Below, piece after piece: positions 1 to 7,637 of a stretch of 47,396 nt of DNA. Both the position numbers and the translations under genes were made by a program. Source of the DNA: JAPUME01 sp964605715 (GTDB lineage Bacteria > Acidobacteriota > Terriglobia > UBA7540 > JAPUME01); assembly GCA_964605715.1 (NCBI GenBank), contig CAZSDV010000008.1:1-47396 (forward strand), in the 5' to 3' direction. Under the pieces are notes generated by a model. The model did no database searches. It had not been told where the DNA came from and was given only the letters and a program-made list of their open reading frames with translations. Position 1 is the stretch's first letter; each line of letters opens with the position of its first letter.

Positions 1-15
1 TCCAAAGGAAGGGGA

Positions 16-645
16 TTACTCTTCGTCGGTTGCGGCACTCTTGACTGCAGCGAAAAACGCTTCCATCTTTTTTCGATCTTTTCGCTCAGGAGAAGCCTCG
101 ACGCCGCTCGCAACGTCCACAGCAAATGGACGAGCCGTGCGAATTGCGTCGCAAACATTTTCTGGGGTTAGCCCACCGGCCAGAAAGATTTGGCCGTAAC
201 ACGCAGCCGCCCGTGCAACGGACCAATCAAACGTTTGTCCGGTTCCACCTAACTTTTTCTCAGCGAAGCCATCTAATAAGAAGGCATAGGTATTATATCG
301 GCTTAGCTGGTGGAGATCAAAACCGGGGGTTACTGCAAAGGCCCGAATTATGGGGTAATTGAGTATCTCGGTTTGAGGCATGCGAGGGCCGTGGAGCTGA
401 AGTATTCGGACACCTGAACGCTGGGCAATCTCCAAAATATTTTCCGTTCTCCACTCGTCAGCATAAACACCTACGGGGTCCACTTGGGGAGGAAGATGGC
501 GGATAATCTCAGCGGCTCGAGTGGGGCTAATATAGCGCGGAGATGGAGGGTAGAAATTAAATCCCACCGCCGCCGCGCCCAGCTCAACAGCCGCAAGAGC
601 ATCCTCTAAAGATGTCACACCACAGATTTTTACCCGAGTTTGCAT
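16..645 (-). CDS. trpF: Phosphoribosylanthranilate isomerase
   Basis: This enzyme catalyses the Amadori rearrangement of N-(5-phosphoribosyl)anthranilate to CdRP in tryptophan synthesis, in the cytoplasm. The roughly 209-residue (beta/alpha)8 barrel has the family length. It shows the N-terminal VKICGVT motif with the catalytic cysteine and the C-terminal AVDVASGVE segment with the catalytic aspartate; LAGGLTPENV forms the phosphate-binding strand. I start it at the ATG at 645; an in-frame TTG at 657 would add four residues and cannot be excluded. It lies about 90 bp downstream of trpC on the same strand and is probably cotranscribed. The next gene of the operon (perhaps trpB) would be off the left edge. 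Confidence 0.95.
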   Translation of the reverse strand: MQTRVKICGVTSLEDALAAVELGAAAVGFNFYPPSPRYISPTRAAEIIRHLPPQVDPVGVYADEWRTENILEIAQRSGVRILQLHGPRMPQTEILNYPIIRAFAVTPGFDLHQLSRYNTYAFLLDGFAEKKLGGTGQTFDWSVARAAACYGQIFLAGGLTPENVCDAIRTARPFAVDVASGVEASPERKDRKKMEAFFAAVKSAATDEE

Positions 646-735
646 TGGAAATGTCAAAGGCCCTAAACAGTGAGCAAGCTATCCATCCTGAGCGGGAAAC
701 TATTACATAAATCATGGTCCCGTTACAGCCCAACT

Positions 736-1551
736 CTAGGATTTAGTCAACTCTTCATGGGCACTCCTCAGCATCGTTTTGAGCTCGAGGCCTGGTTCGT
801 GCGCCGTCATGAATTGCTCCCCCACAAGCACGGCACTAAAACCTGCCCTTTTCAGGCGGGCTACTTCTAGGCCACTGGAAATCCCGCTCTCACTCACTGC
901 CACGTAGTTGTGTGGGATCCGTTCAATTAGGCGGAGTGAAGTCGTTAGGGATACCTCAAAAGTTCCAAGATGACGATTATTAACACCGATAAGTGTTGCC
1001 CCAGCTCCGTGCGCCATCTCCAGTTCATTTTCCGAATGAATTTCTACCAACGGTTCGATTTGCAGGTTTTGACAGAGGCGGGTTAGGTGTCCTAGTTTAT
1101 TTTTACCCAGTGCCGCCACAATCAGCAAGAGGGCATCCGCGCCAGCAGCAATGCTCTCGTAAATTTGATATTCATCAAGGATAAAATCTTTCCGTAGTAC
1201 AGGTAGCTTCGTTGCAGACCGCACTTGGCGAAGGTGATCAAGTGAACCTTGGAAATATTCTGCCTCGGTTAAAATGGACAGCGCTGCCGCACCAGCTTGC
1301 TCATAGGAATGGGCGATAGCTTCTGGTTGGTAGTCTTTCCGTAGATTCCCTTTTGAAGGGGAATTTTTCTTCAGCTCTGCGATTATGTTTACGCCTCGAG
1401 CTGACAGCGCTCCAGTGAAATCTCGCCTCTCAGTCCGTTTTTTCGCCTTTTCCTGAATTTGCTTCAGTGGGACTTGCGCCTGCGCTTCCCTCATCGACTT
1501 AAGACGGGCGGCAATAATCTCAGAAAGGAATTTTCCTGGGCTCGGGTCCAT
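736..1551 (-). CDS. trpC: Indole-3-glycerol phosphate synthase
   Basis: This enzyme converts CdRP to indole-3-glycerol phosphate, the step after TrpF in tryptophan synthesis. At 271 residues it has the usual length for a stand-alone TrpC. ELKKNSPSKG carries the catalytic lysine, VLRKDFI the second active-site lysine, IGVNNR the substrate-binding asparagine, and AVSESGIS the phosphate-binding loop. The ATG at 1551 is preceded by a GAGGG Shine-Dalgarno sequence five bases away. trpC stands before trpF on the same strand. The 121 bp separating it from modC upstream suggests its own transcription unit, but I see no convincing promoter or terminator there. Confidence 0.95.
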   Translation of the reverse strand: MDPSPGKFLSEIIAARLKSMREAQAQVPLKQIQEKAKKRTERRDFTGALSARGVNIIAELKKNSPSKGNLRKDYQPEAIAHSYEQAGAAALSILTEAEYFQGSLDHLRQVRSATKLPVLRKDFILDEYQIYESIAAGADALLLIVAALGKNKLGHLTRLCQNLQIEPLVEIHSENELEMAHGAGATLIGVNNRHLGTFEVSLTTSLRLIERIPHNYVAVSESGISSGLEVARLKRAGFSAVLVGEQFMTAHEPGLELKTMLRSAHEELTKS

Positions 1552-1672
1552 TTATTCCCTCAGGTTAGTTTTATAACTATGGTAATTCCATTGTAATTTA
1601 TTGCTTTGCCACGGGCGAGGGTAAAAGTTTCAATGCGGAATCTTTGCGTTGCTCAGAAACTAGCCTAATGGA

Positions 1673-2773
1673 TCACTCCTCCAGAATATGGCACGAGTAG
1701 GCCTTGATAACCAACCATATCTGCTTACCGGGTCCCAATCCTAAATCTTCGACTGCCTGGGTGGTGAGGCGCACCTCAAAAATCGTTCCGCAGTCCACCG
1801 TTAAGGAAACTTGGGGATCACCTCTTTCAATGGACGTAATCTTTCCTTGTAGGATGTTCCGAGCACTTATAAACCTGGGCTTTTCAGTGGCAACCAGGAT
1901 GTCTCCCGAATGGATTGCCAAACGAAGCATGCTTCCTACCGGGTGGCGGGTAAGCGGGATATGCAACTGACAGCGGTCGAATTCCACTGTCTGGGCGAAC
2001 TTCTCAACGTTCTTGTTAATAAGGCGGACTTGAAAAATGTTCCCTACATCTGCAAGTCGTGCCACTGTCTCTCTCACGGGAGATTTGATCACTGTGACTG
2101 GGTCCCCGTTTGCGATAATGCGCCCATTTTCAAGCACGATCATCGTTTCTCCAATGCGAGCTGCCTCATGCACGTCGTGCGTCACGTAGAGTAGGGGAAT
2201 TTTGAGTTGGGATACCAAACTACGGAGATCATTGAGTATTTCTTGCTTCACCGGCAAATCAAGTCCCGAGAGAGGCTCATCGAGGAGTACTACTCGGGGC
2301 TTGTTTACTAGTGCACGAGCCAGCGCCACCCGCTGCTGCTGTCCGCCGGAAATTTGCCTAGGGTAGCGGTTAGCTAGGTGGGCGATGTGTAGTTTTTGGA
2401 GCTGGACCTCCACCTGTGAATTACGCGCGGACCGAGTCGTACCACGCAATGCAATGCCTCCAAGTCCGTAAGCAACATTTCCAAAAACCGTCAGGTGAGG
2501 AAATAGCGCCAAGGATTGCAAGAGGTAGCCTACTCGCCGCTTTCGAATTGGGAGATTAACCTTCCTTCTGGCGTCAAAAAAACATACTCTGCCGGCCAGA
2601 ATTCGACCGGCGTCTGGTCGCAAAGTGCCAGCAACACTGGCCAGAATGGTGGTCTTGCCTGAACCAGAAGGGCCGAACAGTACTGAAATTCCAGGTTTCA
2701 CCTGAAAGCTCACATCCAGCTTAAAGGGCAACCCTCCTTCAAGAAAGTTTTTTTTGAGTTGGATCTCAAGCAC
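1673..2773 (-). CDS. modC: Molybdate ABC transporter ATP-binding protein
   Basis: This is the ATPase of the ModABC molybdate/tungstate importer and acts on the cytoplasmic face of the inner membrane. Within 366 residues it has Walker A (GPSGSGKTT, about residue 34), the ABC signature SGGQQQR (about 140), Walker B LLDEPLSGLD and the H-loop YVTHD. The last 130 or so residues contain TOBE/Mop-like sequence (ITSIERGDPQVSLTVDCGT), which in ModC senses molybdate. The start is a GTG with no strong Shine-Dalgarno, 17 bp after the modB stop, so it is the last gene of the regulator-modA-modB-modC operon. The arrangement with modA and modB separates it from other oxyanion or polyamine ATPases. Confidence 0.93.
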   Translation of the reverse strand: MLEIQLKKNFLEGGLPFKLDVSFQVKPGISVLFGPSGSGKTTILASVAGTLRPDAGRILAGRVCFFDARRKVNLPIRKRRVGYLLQSLALFPHLTVFGNVAYGLGGIALRGTTRSARNSQVEVQLQKLHIAHLANRYPRQISGGQQQRVALARALVNKPRVVLLDEPLSGLDLPVKQEILNDLRSLVSQLKIPLLYVTHDVHEAARIGETMIVLENGRIIANGDPVTVIKSPVRETVARLADVGNIFQVRLINKNVEKFAQTVEFDRCQLHIPLTRHPVGSMLRLAIHSGDILVATEKPRFISARNILQGKITSIERGDPQVSLTVDCGTIFEVRLTTQAVEDLGLGPGKQIWLVIKAYSCHILEE

Positions 2774-2790
2774 TATTTATTTCTTGCCTT

Positions 2791-3480
2791 TTACCTTTGT
2801 AACCGTGGAGCCGTTAAGCGGTTTACCGAATAAAGGATCGTTACAGAGACAATGGATATAATGACTGCAAGAACCAGGGCATAATTCTCCCGTCCTACCT
2901 GTACTGCGTCATAGATGGCCACGGCTACTGTTTGCGTTTTTCCGGGTATATTTCCTGCAATCATGATAGTGACGCCGAAATCTCCTAATGCCCTGGCAAA
3001 GGCAAGTGCAGTAGCTGCAAGTACTGTGCGTTTTACCAGGGGCAGAGTGACAGTCAAGAAGACTCGGAACTCAGATGCCCCCAGTGTCCGTGCAATCATT
3101 TCACAATCAGGACCCAGGTCTTCTAATGCTCCCCGGACCGACTTCACTAGTAGTGGCAAGGCGTGCAAGACCGCTGCAAGTACGGCTGCTGGAACAGTGA
3201 AAATTAGCCGGAAGCCGAATATTTCTTTGAACCATTGGCCCACTGGACTATGTGCCCCAAGGAGTACTAGTAGGTAGTACCCCAAAACGGTCGGTGGAAG
3301 GACCAGCGGTAGTGTCACTAGGGCATCAGCGAATTCCCTGCCAGGAAATCTCTTTCGCGCCAGCAGCCAACCTGTTGATACTCCCACCACAAAGGCTATT
3401 ATTGTTGCTATCGTCGCTACCTGGAAGGAAAGGAACACTGGATACCAGTTGACTTCCTTAATGGAGAGGAAGGAAATCAT
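2791..3480 (-). CDS. modB: Molybdate ABC transporter permease
   Basis: This is the inner-membrane channel subunit of the molybdate importer. The 229-residue protein has about five or six hydrophobic segments and the EAA-type coupling loop (EMIARTLGASEFRVFLTVTL, about residues 127-146) that docks on ModC. The segment ALGDFGVTIMIAGNIPGKTQ is typical of ModB/CysT-type permeases. Its ATG overlaps the modA stop as ATGA, a sign of translational coupling. Length and motifs match the family closely. Confidence 0.94.
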   Translation of the reverse strand: MISFLSIKEVNWYPVFLSFQVATIATIIAFVVGVSTGWLLARKRFPGREFADALVTLPLVLPPTVLGYYLLVLLGAHSPVGQWFKEIFGFRLIFTVPAAVLAAVLHALPLLVKSVRGALEDLGPDCEMIARTLGASEFRVFLTVTLPLVKRTVLAATALAFARALGDFGVTIMIAGNIPGKTQTVAVAIYDAVQVGRENYALVLAVIISIVSVTILYSVNRLTAPRLQR

Positions 3481-4262
3481 GGATTCACCCCTCCCTCCGC
3501 GTGGTAACCCGCTTGTTCTAAAAAGGCCTGGCCTTGCGTGCTTAAGACGAAATCAGCTAGTTGTTGAGCTTTTTCCTGATTGTGGCTGGATGCTACTACG
3601 CCCAAAGCCTGGTCAAGGGGTGAGTACAATTGCTCATTAACTAGAAAAAACTGGCCTCCGATGGATGGAACGAGTGAGAGAGGAAGGAAGGCAGCTTCCA
3701 CATTTCGAGATATGGCATACTGCTGAACCTGCTTGACATGCCCACCAAACACGATCTTCGGCAATAACTTTTTCCATAGCCCAATGGCCTCGAGAGATTC
3801 TTGTGCACGGTTGCCGTAAGGGGCTATCTGAGGAGATGCAATTCCAATACGGGTAACTTTTGACCTGAGCAGATCTTCCAGTTTCTCAATAGAAGTATTT
3901 TTTGACGTTGGCACCCATACTACAAGTCGACCTCGGGCATAGACTTTTACGGTTTCGGATACCAGGTGGCCTTCCTTGCTAAGCCTGAGGGGGGTTTCTT
4001 TATCTGCTGAGACGAAAAGGTCAAAGGGGGCTCCGTGACGCAATTGCTGGGCCAGGCTAAGGGTGGCACCAATACTAAGGGTAACGCGGGAACCTGTGAG
4101 TTTTTCGTAGTCCTTACTTAGTTTTTGGAATACCCCGCTTAGGTTGGCTGCTACAGCCACAATTAGTGCACCCGGCCGGCTGGGTTTTGGATGGCACGAA
4201 AGCCCAGCCAAAAGGAAAATTATGAGGGAGGAAAAAATGGTAATGGTGCAAGTACGTTTCAC
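3477..4262 (-). CDS. modA: Molybdate-binding periplasmic (lipo)protein
   Basis: This is the substrate-binding protein that captures molybdate or tungstate and delivers it to ModBC. The N-terminus is a basic residue pair, a hydrophobic stretch and a cysteine (LLAGLSC), so it may be a lipoprotein; the lipobox is not ideal. The mature part shows ModA hallmarks: VAVAANLSGVF, SIGATLSLAQQL and the segment FDLFVSADKETP, which bring oxyanion-binding serine and alanine backbone groups into the cleft. The length of 261 residues is normal. It starts with GTG overlapping the regulator's stop as GTGA and ends by overlapping modB. Confidence 0.93.
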   Translation of the reverse strand: MKRTCTITIFSSLIIFLLAGLSCHPKPSRPGALIVAVAANLSGVFQKLSKDYEKLTGSRVTLSIGATLSLAQQLRHGAPFDLFVSADKETPLRLSKEGHLVSETVKVYARGRLVVWVPTSKNTSIEKLEDLLRSKVTRIGIASPQIAPYGNRAQESLEAIGLWKKLLPKIVFGGHVKQVQQYAISRNVEAAFLPLSLVPSIGGQFFLVNEQLYSPLDQALGVVASSHNQEKAQQLADFVLSTQGQAFLEQAGYHAEGGVNP

Positions 4263-4720
4263 CGGCCACCTTCTCTTTTCTCAGTTTCCTCAGCGGACTG
4301 AATTATCATTACTTCAGTTGCTTTAATAAGCGCTGCAACCACTTGTCCCGCGCGAAGCCCAAGGTCGCTGCAGGCATCCCTTGTGATAATAGAGGTGACT
4401 GTCTGGCCGCTCACGTCTAGTGTTATTTTGGCAAGCAGGCCCTCCTGTTCGACCTCAACCACGCGACCCACTAGACGATTTCTGCCGCTTAACCTGAAGG
4501 CCAAAGGGTCTTTAGTTTGCTTTCCGTGCAAGGGTGTGAAACGCTGGGCACCTTTTTGGGATTGCCCGAAAAGGAGGTGACTTATTTCCTCTTCCGGGAT
4601 TCGATGGTGTCCACCCGGGGTCTTAACGGAGCGAATCTTTTGTCGGTAGATCCACTGCTTGAGTGTTGGCAAACTAACGCCGAGTTGCCTAGCGGCCTCA
4701 GGGATGCGAAGTAATGCCAT
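4259..4720 (-). CDS. HTH (MerR/excisionase-type) - TOBE domain regulator of the mod operon
   Basis: This 153-residue protein probably senses molybdate and controls its own operon. Residues 5-48 are a MerR/excisionase-like winged helix (LRIPEAARQLGVSLPTLKQW, then TPGGHHRIPEEEI). Residues 80-140 are a single TOBE/Mop domain (NRLVGRVVEVEQEGLLAKIT, then GLRAGQVVAALIKATEVMI), the fold that binds molybdate in ModE and molbindins. It is not a classical ModE, which has a LysR-like HTH and two Mop repeats. The ATG at 4720 is preferred to the TTG at 4726. A TATAAT box ends only seven bases upstream of the ATG, so the message may be leaderless. Its stop overlaps modA. The regulatory role is inferred from domains and position. 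Confidence 0.85.
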   Translation of the reverse strand: MALLRIPEAARQLGVSLPTLKQWIYRQKIRSVKTPGGHHRIPEEEISHLLFGQSQKGAQRFTPLHGKQTKDPLAFRLSGRNRLVGRVVEVEQEGLLAKITLDVSGQTVTSIITRDACSDLGLRAGQVVAALIKATEVMIIQSAEETEKREGGR

Positions 4721-4725
4721 GATCA

Positions 4726-4772
4726 ATATTATACGATTTTTTATGAATAAATTCGATATAATCGTATAATAT
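4726..4772. promoter_or_regulatory. Inverted-repeat operator/divergent promoter of the mod operon
   Basis: The 11-bp arm ATATTATACGA (4726-4736) is repeated exactly in reverse complement as TCGTATAATAT (4762-4772), with a 25-bp AT-rich spacer. Each arm contains a TATAAT: the left one reads toward the mod operon (minus strand), the right one toward the gene at 4822. A third TATAAT lies at 4757-4762. The -35 regions are weak, as in controlled promoters. The likely ligand is the HTH-TOBE protein encoded next to it; that is inference. The repeat itself is seen directly. Confidence 0.6.
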
Positions 4773-4821
4773 CATTTCATTAATTGGTTATTAGAGGGAG
4801 CGCTAAGAGTAGCCTAAGTCT

Positions 4822-5391
4822 ATGAGAGGTTCCAGCTTGAAGCCCACAATCCTCATCCTAAATAGTAATGGATTAACTGACGGGCAGCTTGAAGGCTGCC
4901 TGGAAGCTCTGAGCATTGACTATCAACCTCTGGTGGTTAGACAGAGTGGAAAGCCGGTTAGTCCTAAACTGGAAGCAAAGGGGATTTTGACCGCCTCTTG
5001 TTGTTGGGGATATGGTAGGTCGTGGAACATACTCCGGCACGCTTCAAGCGCCGCGCGGGATATTATCCAGTTAATTGAACATCACAGAGTTCGATTAATT
5101 TATGTTGTAGGATCGGGGGCTCTGCCAGCAGCTAGTCTGGCAGCTAGATACACGCACAGACCTCTAGTTTTTTATCTCCAATGTCCCTTGAGGGGCTGGA
5201 TGAATATTCTTGTTACAGCACAGTTTGCAGGTTTGGCTGAACGAATTTTAGTGGCTTCCCACGATTTGCAAAAAACTCTCCTGCGTTTCAATAGAAAGCT
5301 TTGCTCAAAGATCGAGGTTTGTGATGCCAAAGCTGAACCTACTAGATACATGTGTCGCCTTCGTGAACTGGTGATGAGCTTTAAGGGGTAA
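4822..5391 (+). CDS. Glycosyltransferase family 4-like N-terminal domain, apparently truncated
   Basis: I do not recognise a named gene. The 189-residue product resembles the N-terminal Rossmann half of GT4 glycosyltransferases: LIEHHRVRLIYVVGSGALPA followed by ASLAARYTHRPLVFYLQCPL matches the pattern 'DlvHvvgsgalpaalaArltrRPlV'. A complete GT4 enzyme would be 350-400 residues with a C-terminal nucleotide-sugar domain; that half is absent, and the sequence after the stop has no continuation in any frame because a convergent gene begins. It may be a remnant or a stand-alone domain. It has no clear Shine-Dalgarno and is transcribed away from the mod regulator. Its 3' end overlaps the ThuA gene by 11 bp, tail to tail. 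Confidence 0.55.
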   Translation: MRGSSLKPTILILNSNGLTDGQLEGCLEALSIDYQPLVVRQSGKPVSPKLEAKGILTASCCWGYGRSWNILRHASSAARDIIQLIEHHRVRLIYVVGSGALPAASLAARYTHRPLVFYLQCPLRGWMNILVTAQFAGLAERILVASHDLQKTLLRFNRKLCSKIEVCDAKAEPTRYMCRLRELVMSFKG

Positions 5392-6210
5392 TGGGGTGAG
5401 GGACTGGCTTCGGCCGGGGTGAAGCGCTCCCAGGCAGTTCACCCATAGCCCAGCGGATACCATTTACTAGGTGTTTTTGATAGCGCTCGTCCTGCCATAC
5501 TTCTTCTCGGTGCCCCAGCCCCGTATAAAAAACTCGCCCACTCCCGTAATTGCGACACCATGCAATTGGAAAGTCTCCGTCGGTGCGATTTACTTGCGGA
5601 TTACTCAGGTCGACAGAATCGGTATTAAGCGAGAGAAGCACTCGAACGTTTTCCCGGAAAAAGTTTTTAAACTGATAAATTTCATCTGTAATTTTAAAAG
5701 ATTTTCCTAGGTGTCTAGCTGAGGGGTGCTTTGGATCTTCGACAATGATTGAGACTTCTTCGTGCCAGGGGTGCTGGTCGAAATACCCACCAATTAAATG
5801 ACCATATTCGGCCCACTCATAAAAGGTATCGGTGGCGCTGTGGGTTCCGATGAAGCCGTGCCCGGAACGAACAAATTGGAGCAAGGCTGATTTCTGAGCT
5901 GCGGAAATTGGTAGTTCACCAGTTGTATAGAACATGACCCCGTCATACTTTTTGAGATTTTCCGCGTTGATCAAGCTTGGATCCTGANNNNNNNNNNGTC
6001 GACGGTAAAGTATCCAGTTTTTATCTCTATTTGTTTCATGACTTTTTCAGAGATGGGGAGCACCTTATGCTTGTAGCCTGCAGAGTGAGTAAGATAGAGA
6101 AGGCGGTTTTCCTCTTGCGACTTTCCGGGAGGGGGCACAAACAGGATCATGAGCCCGAGACAATAGATTGCTATTGTAACCCCGATGACTAAATTGGGTC
6201 GCTTAGACAT
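5381..6210 (-). CDS. Exported ThuA-domain protein (interrupted by an assembly gap)
   Basis: ThuA domains are class I glutamine-amidotransferase-like folds found in trehalose-utilisation proteins and in many secreted proteins of Acidobacteria, Planctomycetes and Bacteroidetes; the reaction is not established. The N-terminal piece (6210 to 5998) has a hydrophobic signal segment (residues 8-26) and LLYLTHSAGYKHKVLP. The C-terminal piece (5987 to 5381) continues with NLKKYDGVMFYTTGELP, GFIGTHSATDTF, WHEEVSIIVEDPKHP and FYTGLGHREEVW. The N run at 5988-5997 separates them and the two frames do not join across exactly ten bases, so the gap size is nominal. I treat it as one intact gene. It lies 32 bp downstream of the argH stop but is a separate unit. 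Confidence 0.82.
5988..5997. other. Assembly gap (10 N) inside the ThuA gene
   Basis: Ten Ns lie between the codons for TGYFTVD and QDPSLINAENL. With ten bases the downstream frame is wrong and hits a TGA at 5971-5973. A true gap length of 2 modulo 3 (for example 5 or 8 bases) restores one reading frame. By comparison with ThuA proteins from memory, only two or three codons seem to be missing. Confidence 0.9.
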
Positions 6211-6242
6211 CCTATCCCCCTATTACCATCTAATTGTTTGCA

Positions 6243-7637
6243 TCATGGAGTAAGTTTTCGGAGTTCAGCAAGGTCCTTGTCGAACTGTTGGATCTGTTTT
6301 GAGACCTGGGAAAATGCTGTACCTCCAGTGATATTTTTCTTTTCGATTGCGTTTTCGAGTGAATCTGCCGTCTTTTTTAGTGCATCATCCCAATGAGGAG
6401 TAAACTCTTTTCCTTCCTCAGTGGTTAGCTCCGAAAATGTCTTTCGTTTTTGAACGCAATACCGGACCAGTCGACCCACAGTATCATGGGCTTCGGAAAA
6501 GTGAACACCTCGGCGAGCTAGCTCCTCGGCTATTTCCGTTGCAGTGAGGAAGCCCGCTTCGGCTGCCTCACGCATCCGTGTTTTATTGATCTGAAGCGTT
6601 CCGATAACCAGTGCCATAACCCTGAGTGAACCCGCTGTAGTGTTTACTGCATCAAACAGCCCCACTTTGTCTTCTTGTAGGTCACGCCCATAGGAGGAAG
6701 GGAGTCCCTTAAGGGTGGTAAGTAGACCTGTTAGCCTTCCTTGGACCCTACCGACTCGGCCACGAATAAGCTCCAGAGAGTCAGGATTTTTCTTGTGTGG
6801 CATAAGACTGCTGCCGGTTGAATAGGCATCGTCCAGCTCAACGAAGCCGAATTCTGAAGAGCAGTAAAGGATGAGGTCCTCTGCCATACGACTTAGGTGA
6901 GTTGCGAGCAGCGTGCAGGCGAAAGTAGTTTCCACTATGAAATCACGATCGGAGGTTGCATCAAGACTGTTTTGGCTCAAGCGCGCAAAGCCAAGGTCTT
7001 GCCGAAGCTGTTCCCGGTTGACGGATATCGATGTTCCTGCTAGTGCTCCCGAGCCCATGGGAAGCTCATCTGCCCTTTTGGCACAATCCTGGAGGCGCTC
7101 CCAATCTCGCCGTAGCATTTCACAATAGGCAAGCAAAAAGTGAGGCCATAGAATTGCCTGGGCGCGCTGTAAGTGAGTATAGCCGGGAAGAATCACCTCC
7201 GCGTTTTTTTTCGCCTGGGACAGCAAAGCTGAAATTAACTCTAAAATTAGCTGTTGCATATTTCCGGCTGCATCCTTGACCCACATACGTGCTAGGGTTG
7301 CAACCAGGTCGTTGCGGCTCCTTCCGGTACGCAGCTTTCGAGCGACTGGCGTTTCTTTAAGTAGTTGATTTTCTACCCAAGTGTGTATGTCTTCTGATGA
7401 TTCGTCCTTGGCCCAATTCGGGTCAGCTTCAACTCGCTTTGTCAGGTTCTCTAAGGCTTTCACAAGGGACGATTCTTCGGAGTCACCTAAGATTCCAACA
7501 GAACGAAGCTCAGACACAAAGGCGCGGTTTACGCGGATGTCGTATAGAACTAGCTGATGATCGATGGAAAAAGACTCTGAAAACGCAAAGAATTCAGAGT
7601 CTATCTCGCCTTTAAATCGGCCGCCCCAGAGTTTCAT
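6243..7637 (-). CDS. argH: Argininosuccinate lyase
   Basis: This enzyme cleaves argininosuccinate to arginine and fumarate, the last step of arginine synthesis. The 464-residue length is standard for the fumarase/aspartase superfamily. The family signature GSSLMPHKKNPDSLE (about residue 275) carries the mobile active-site loop. LRTGRSRNDLVATL, PGYTHLQRAQ (catalytic histidine) and LPMGSGALAGTS are all intact. Its ATG overlaps the argG stop (ATGA), showing translational coupling in argR-argG-argH. Confidence 0.97.
   Translation of the reverse strand: MKLWGGRFKGEIDSEFFAFSESFSIDHQLVLYDIRVNRAFVSELRSVGILGDSEESSLVKALENLTKRVEADPNWAKDESSEDIHTWVENQLLKETPVARKLRTGRSRNDLVATLARMWVKDAAGNMQQLILELISALLSQAKKNAEVILPGYTHLQRAQAILWPHFLLAYCEMLRRDWERLQDCAKRADELPMGSGALAGTSISVNREQLRQDLGFARLSQNSLDATSDRDFIVETTFACTLLATHLSRMAEDLILYCSSEFGFVELDDAYSTGSSLMPHKKNPDSLELIRGRVGRVQGRLTGLLTTLKGLPSSYGRDLQEDKVGLFDAVNTTAGSLRVMALVIGTLQINKTRMREAAEAGFLTATEIAEELARRGVHFSEAHDTVGRLVRYCVQKRKTFSELTTEEGKEFTPHWDDALKKTADSLENAIEKKNITGGTAFSQVSKQIQQFDKDLAELRKLTP

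Noticed and set aside
5972..6003. HindIII-BamHI-like and SalI-like sequences flanking the first N run, suggesting vector or linker DNA.
   Set aside because: The bases on both sides encode conserved ThuA residues (SLINAENL and GYFTVD), so they are genuine coding sequence.
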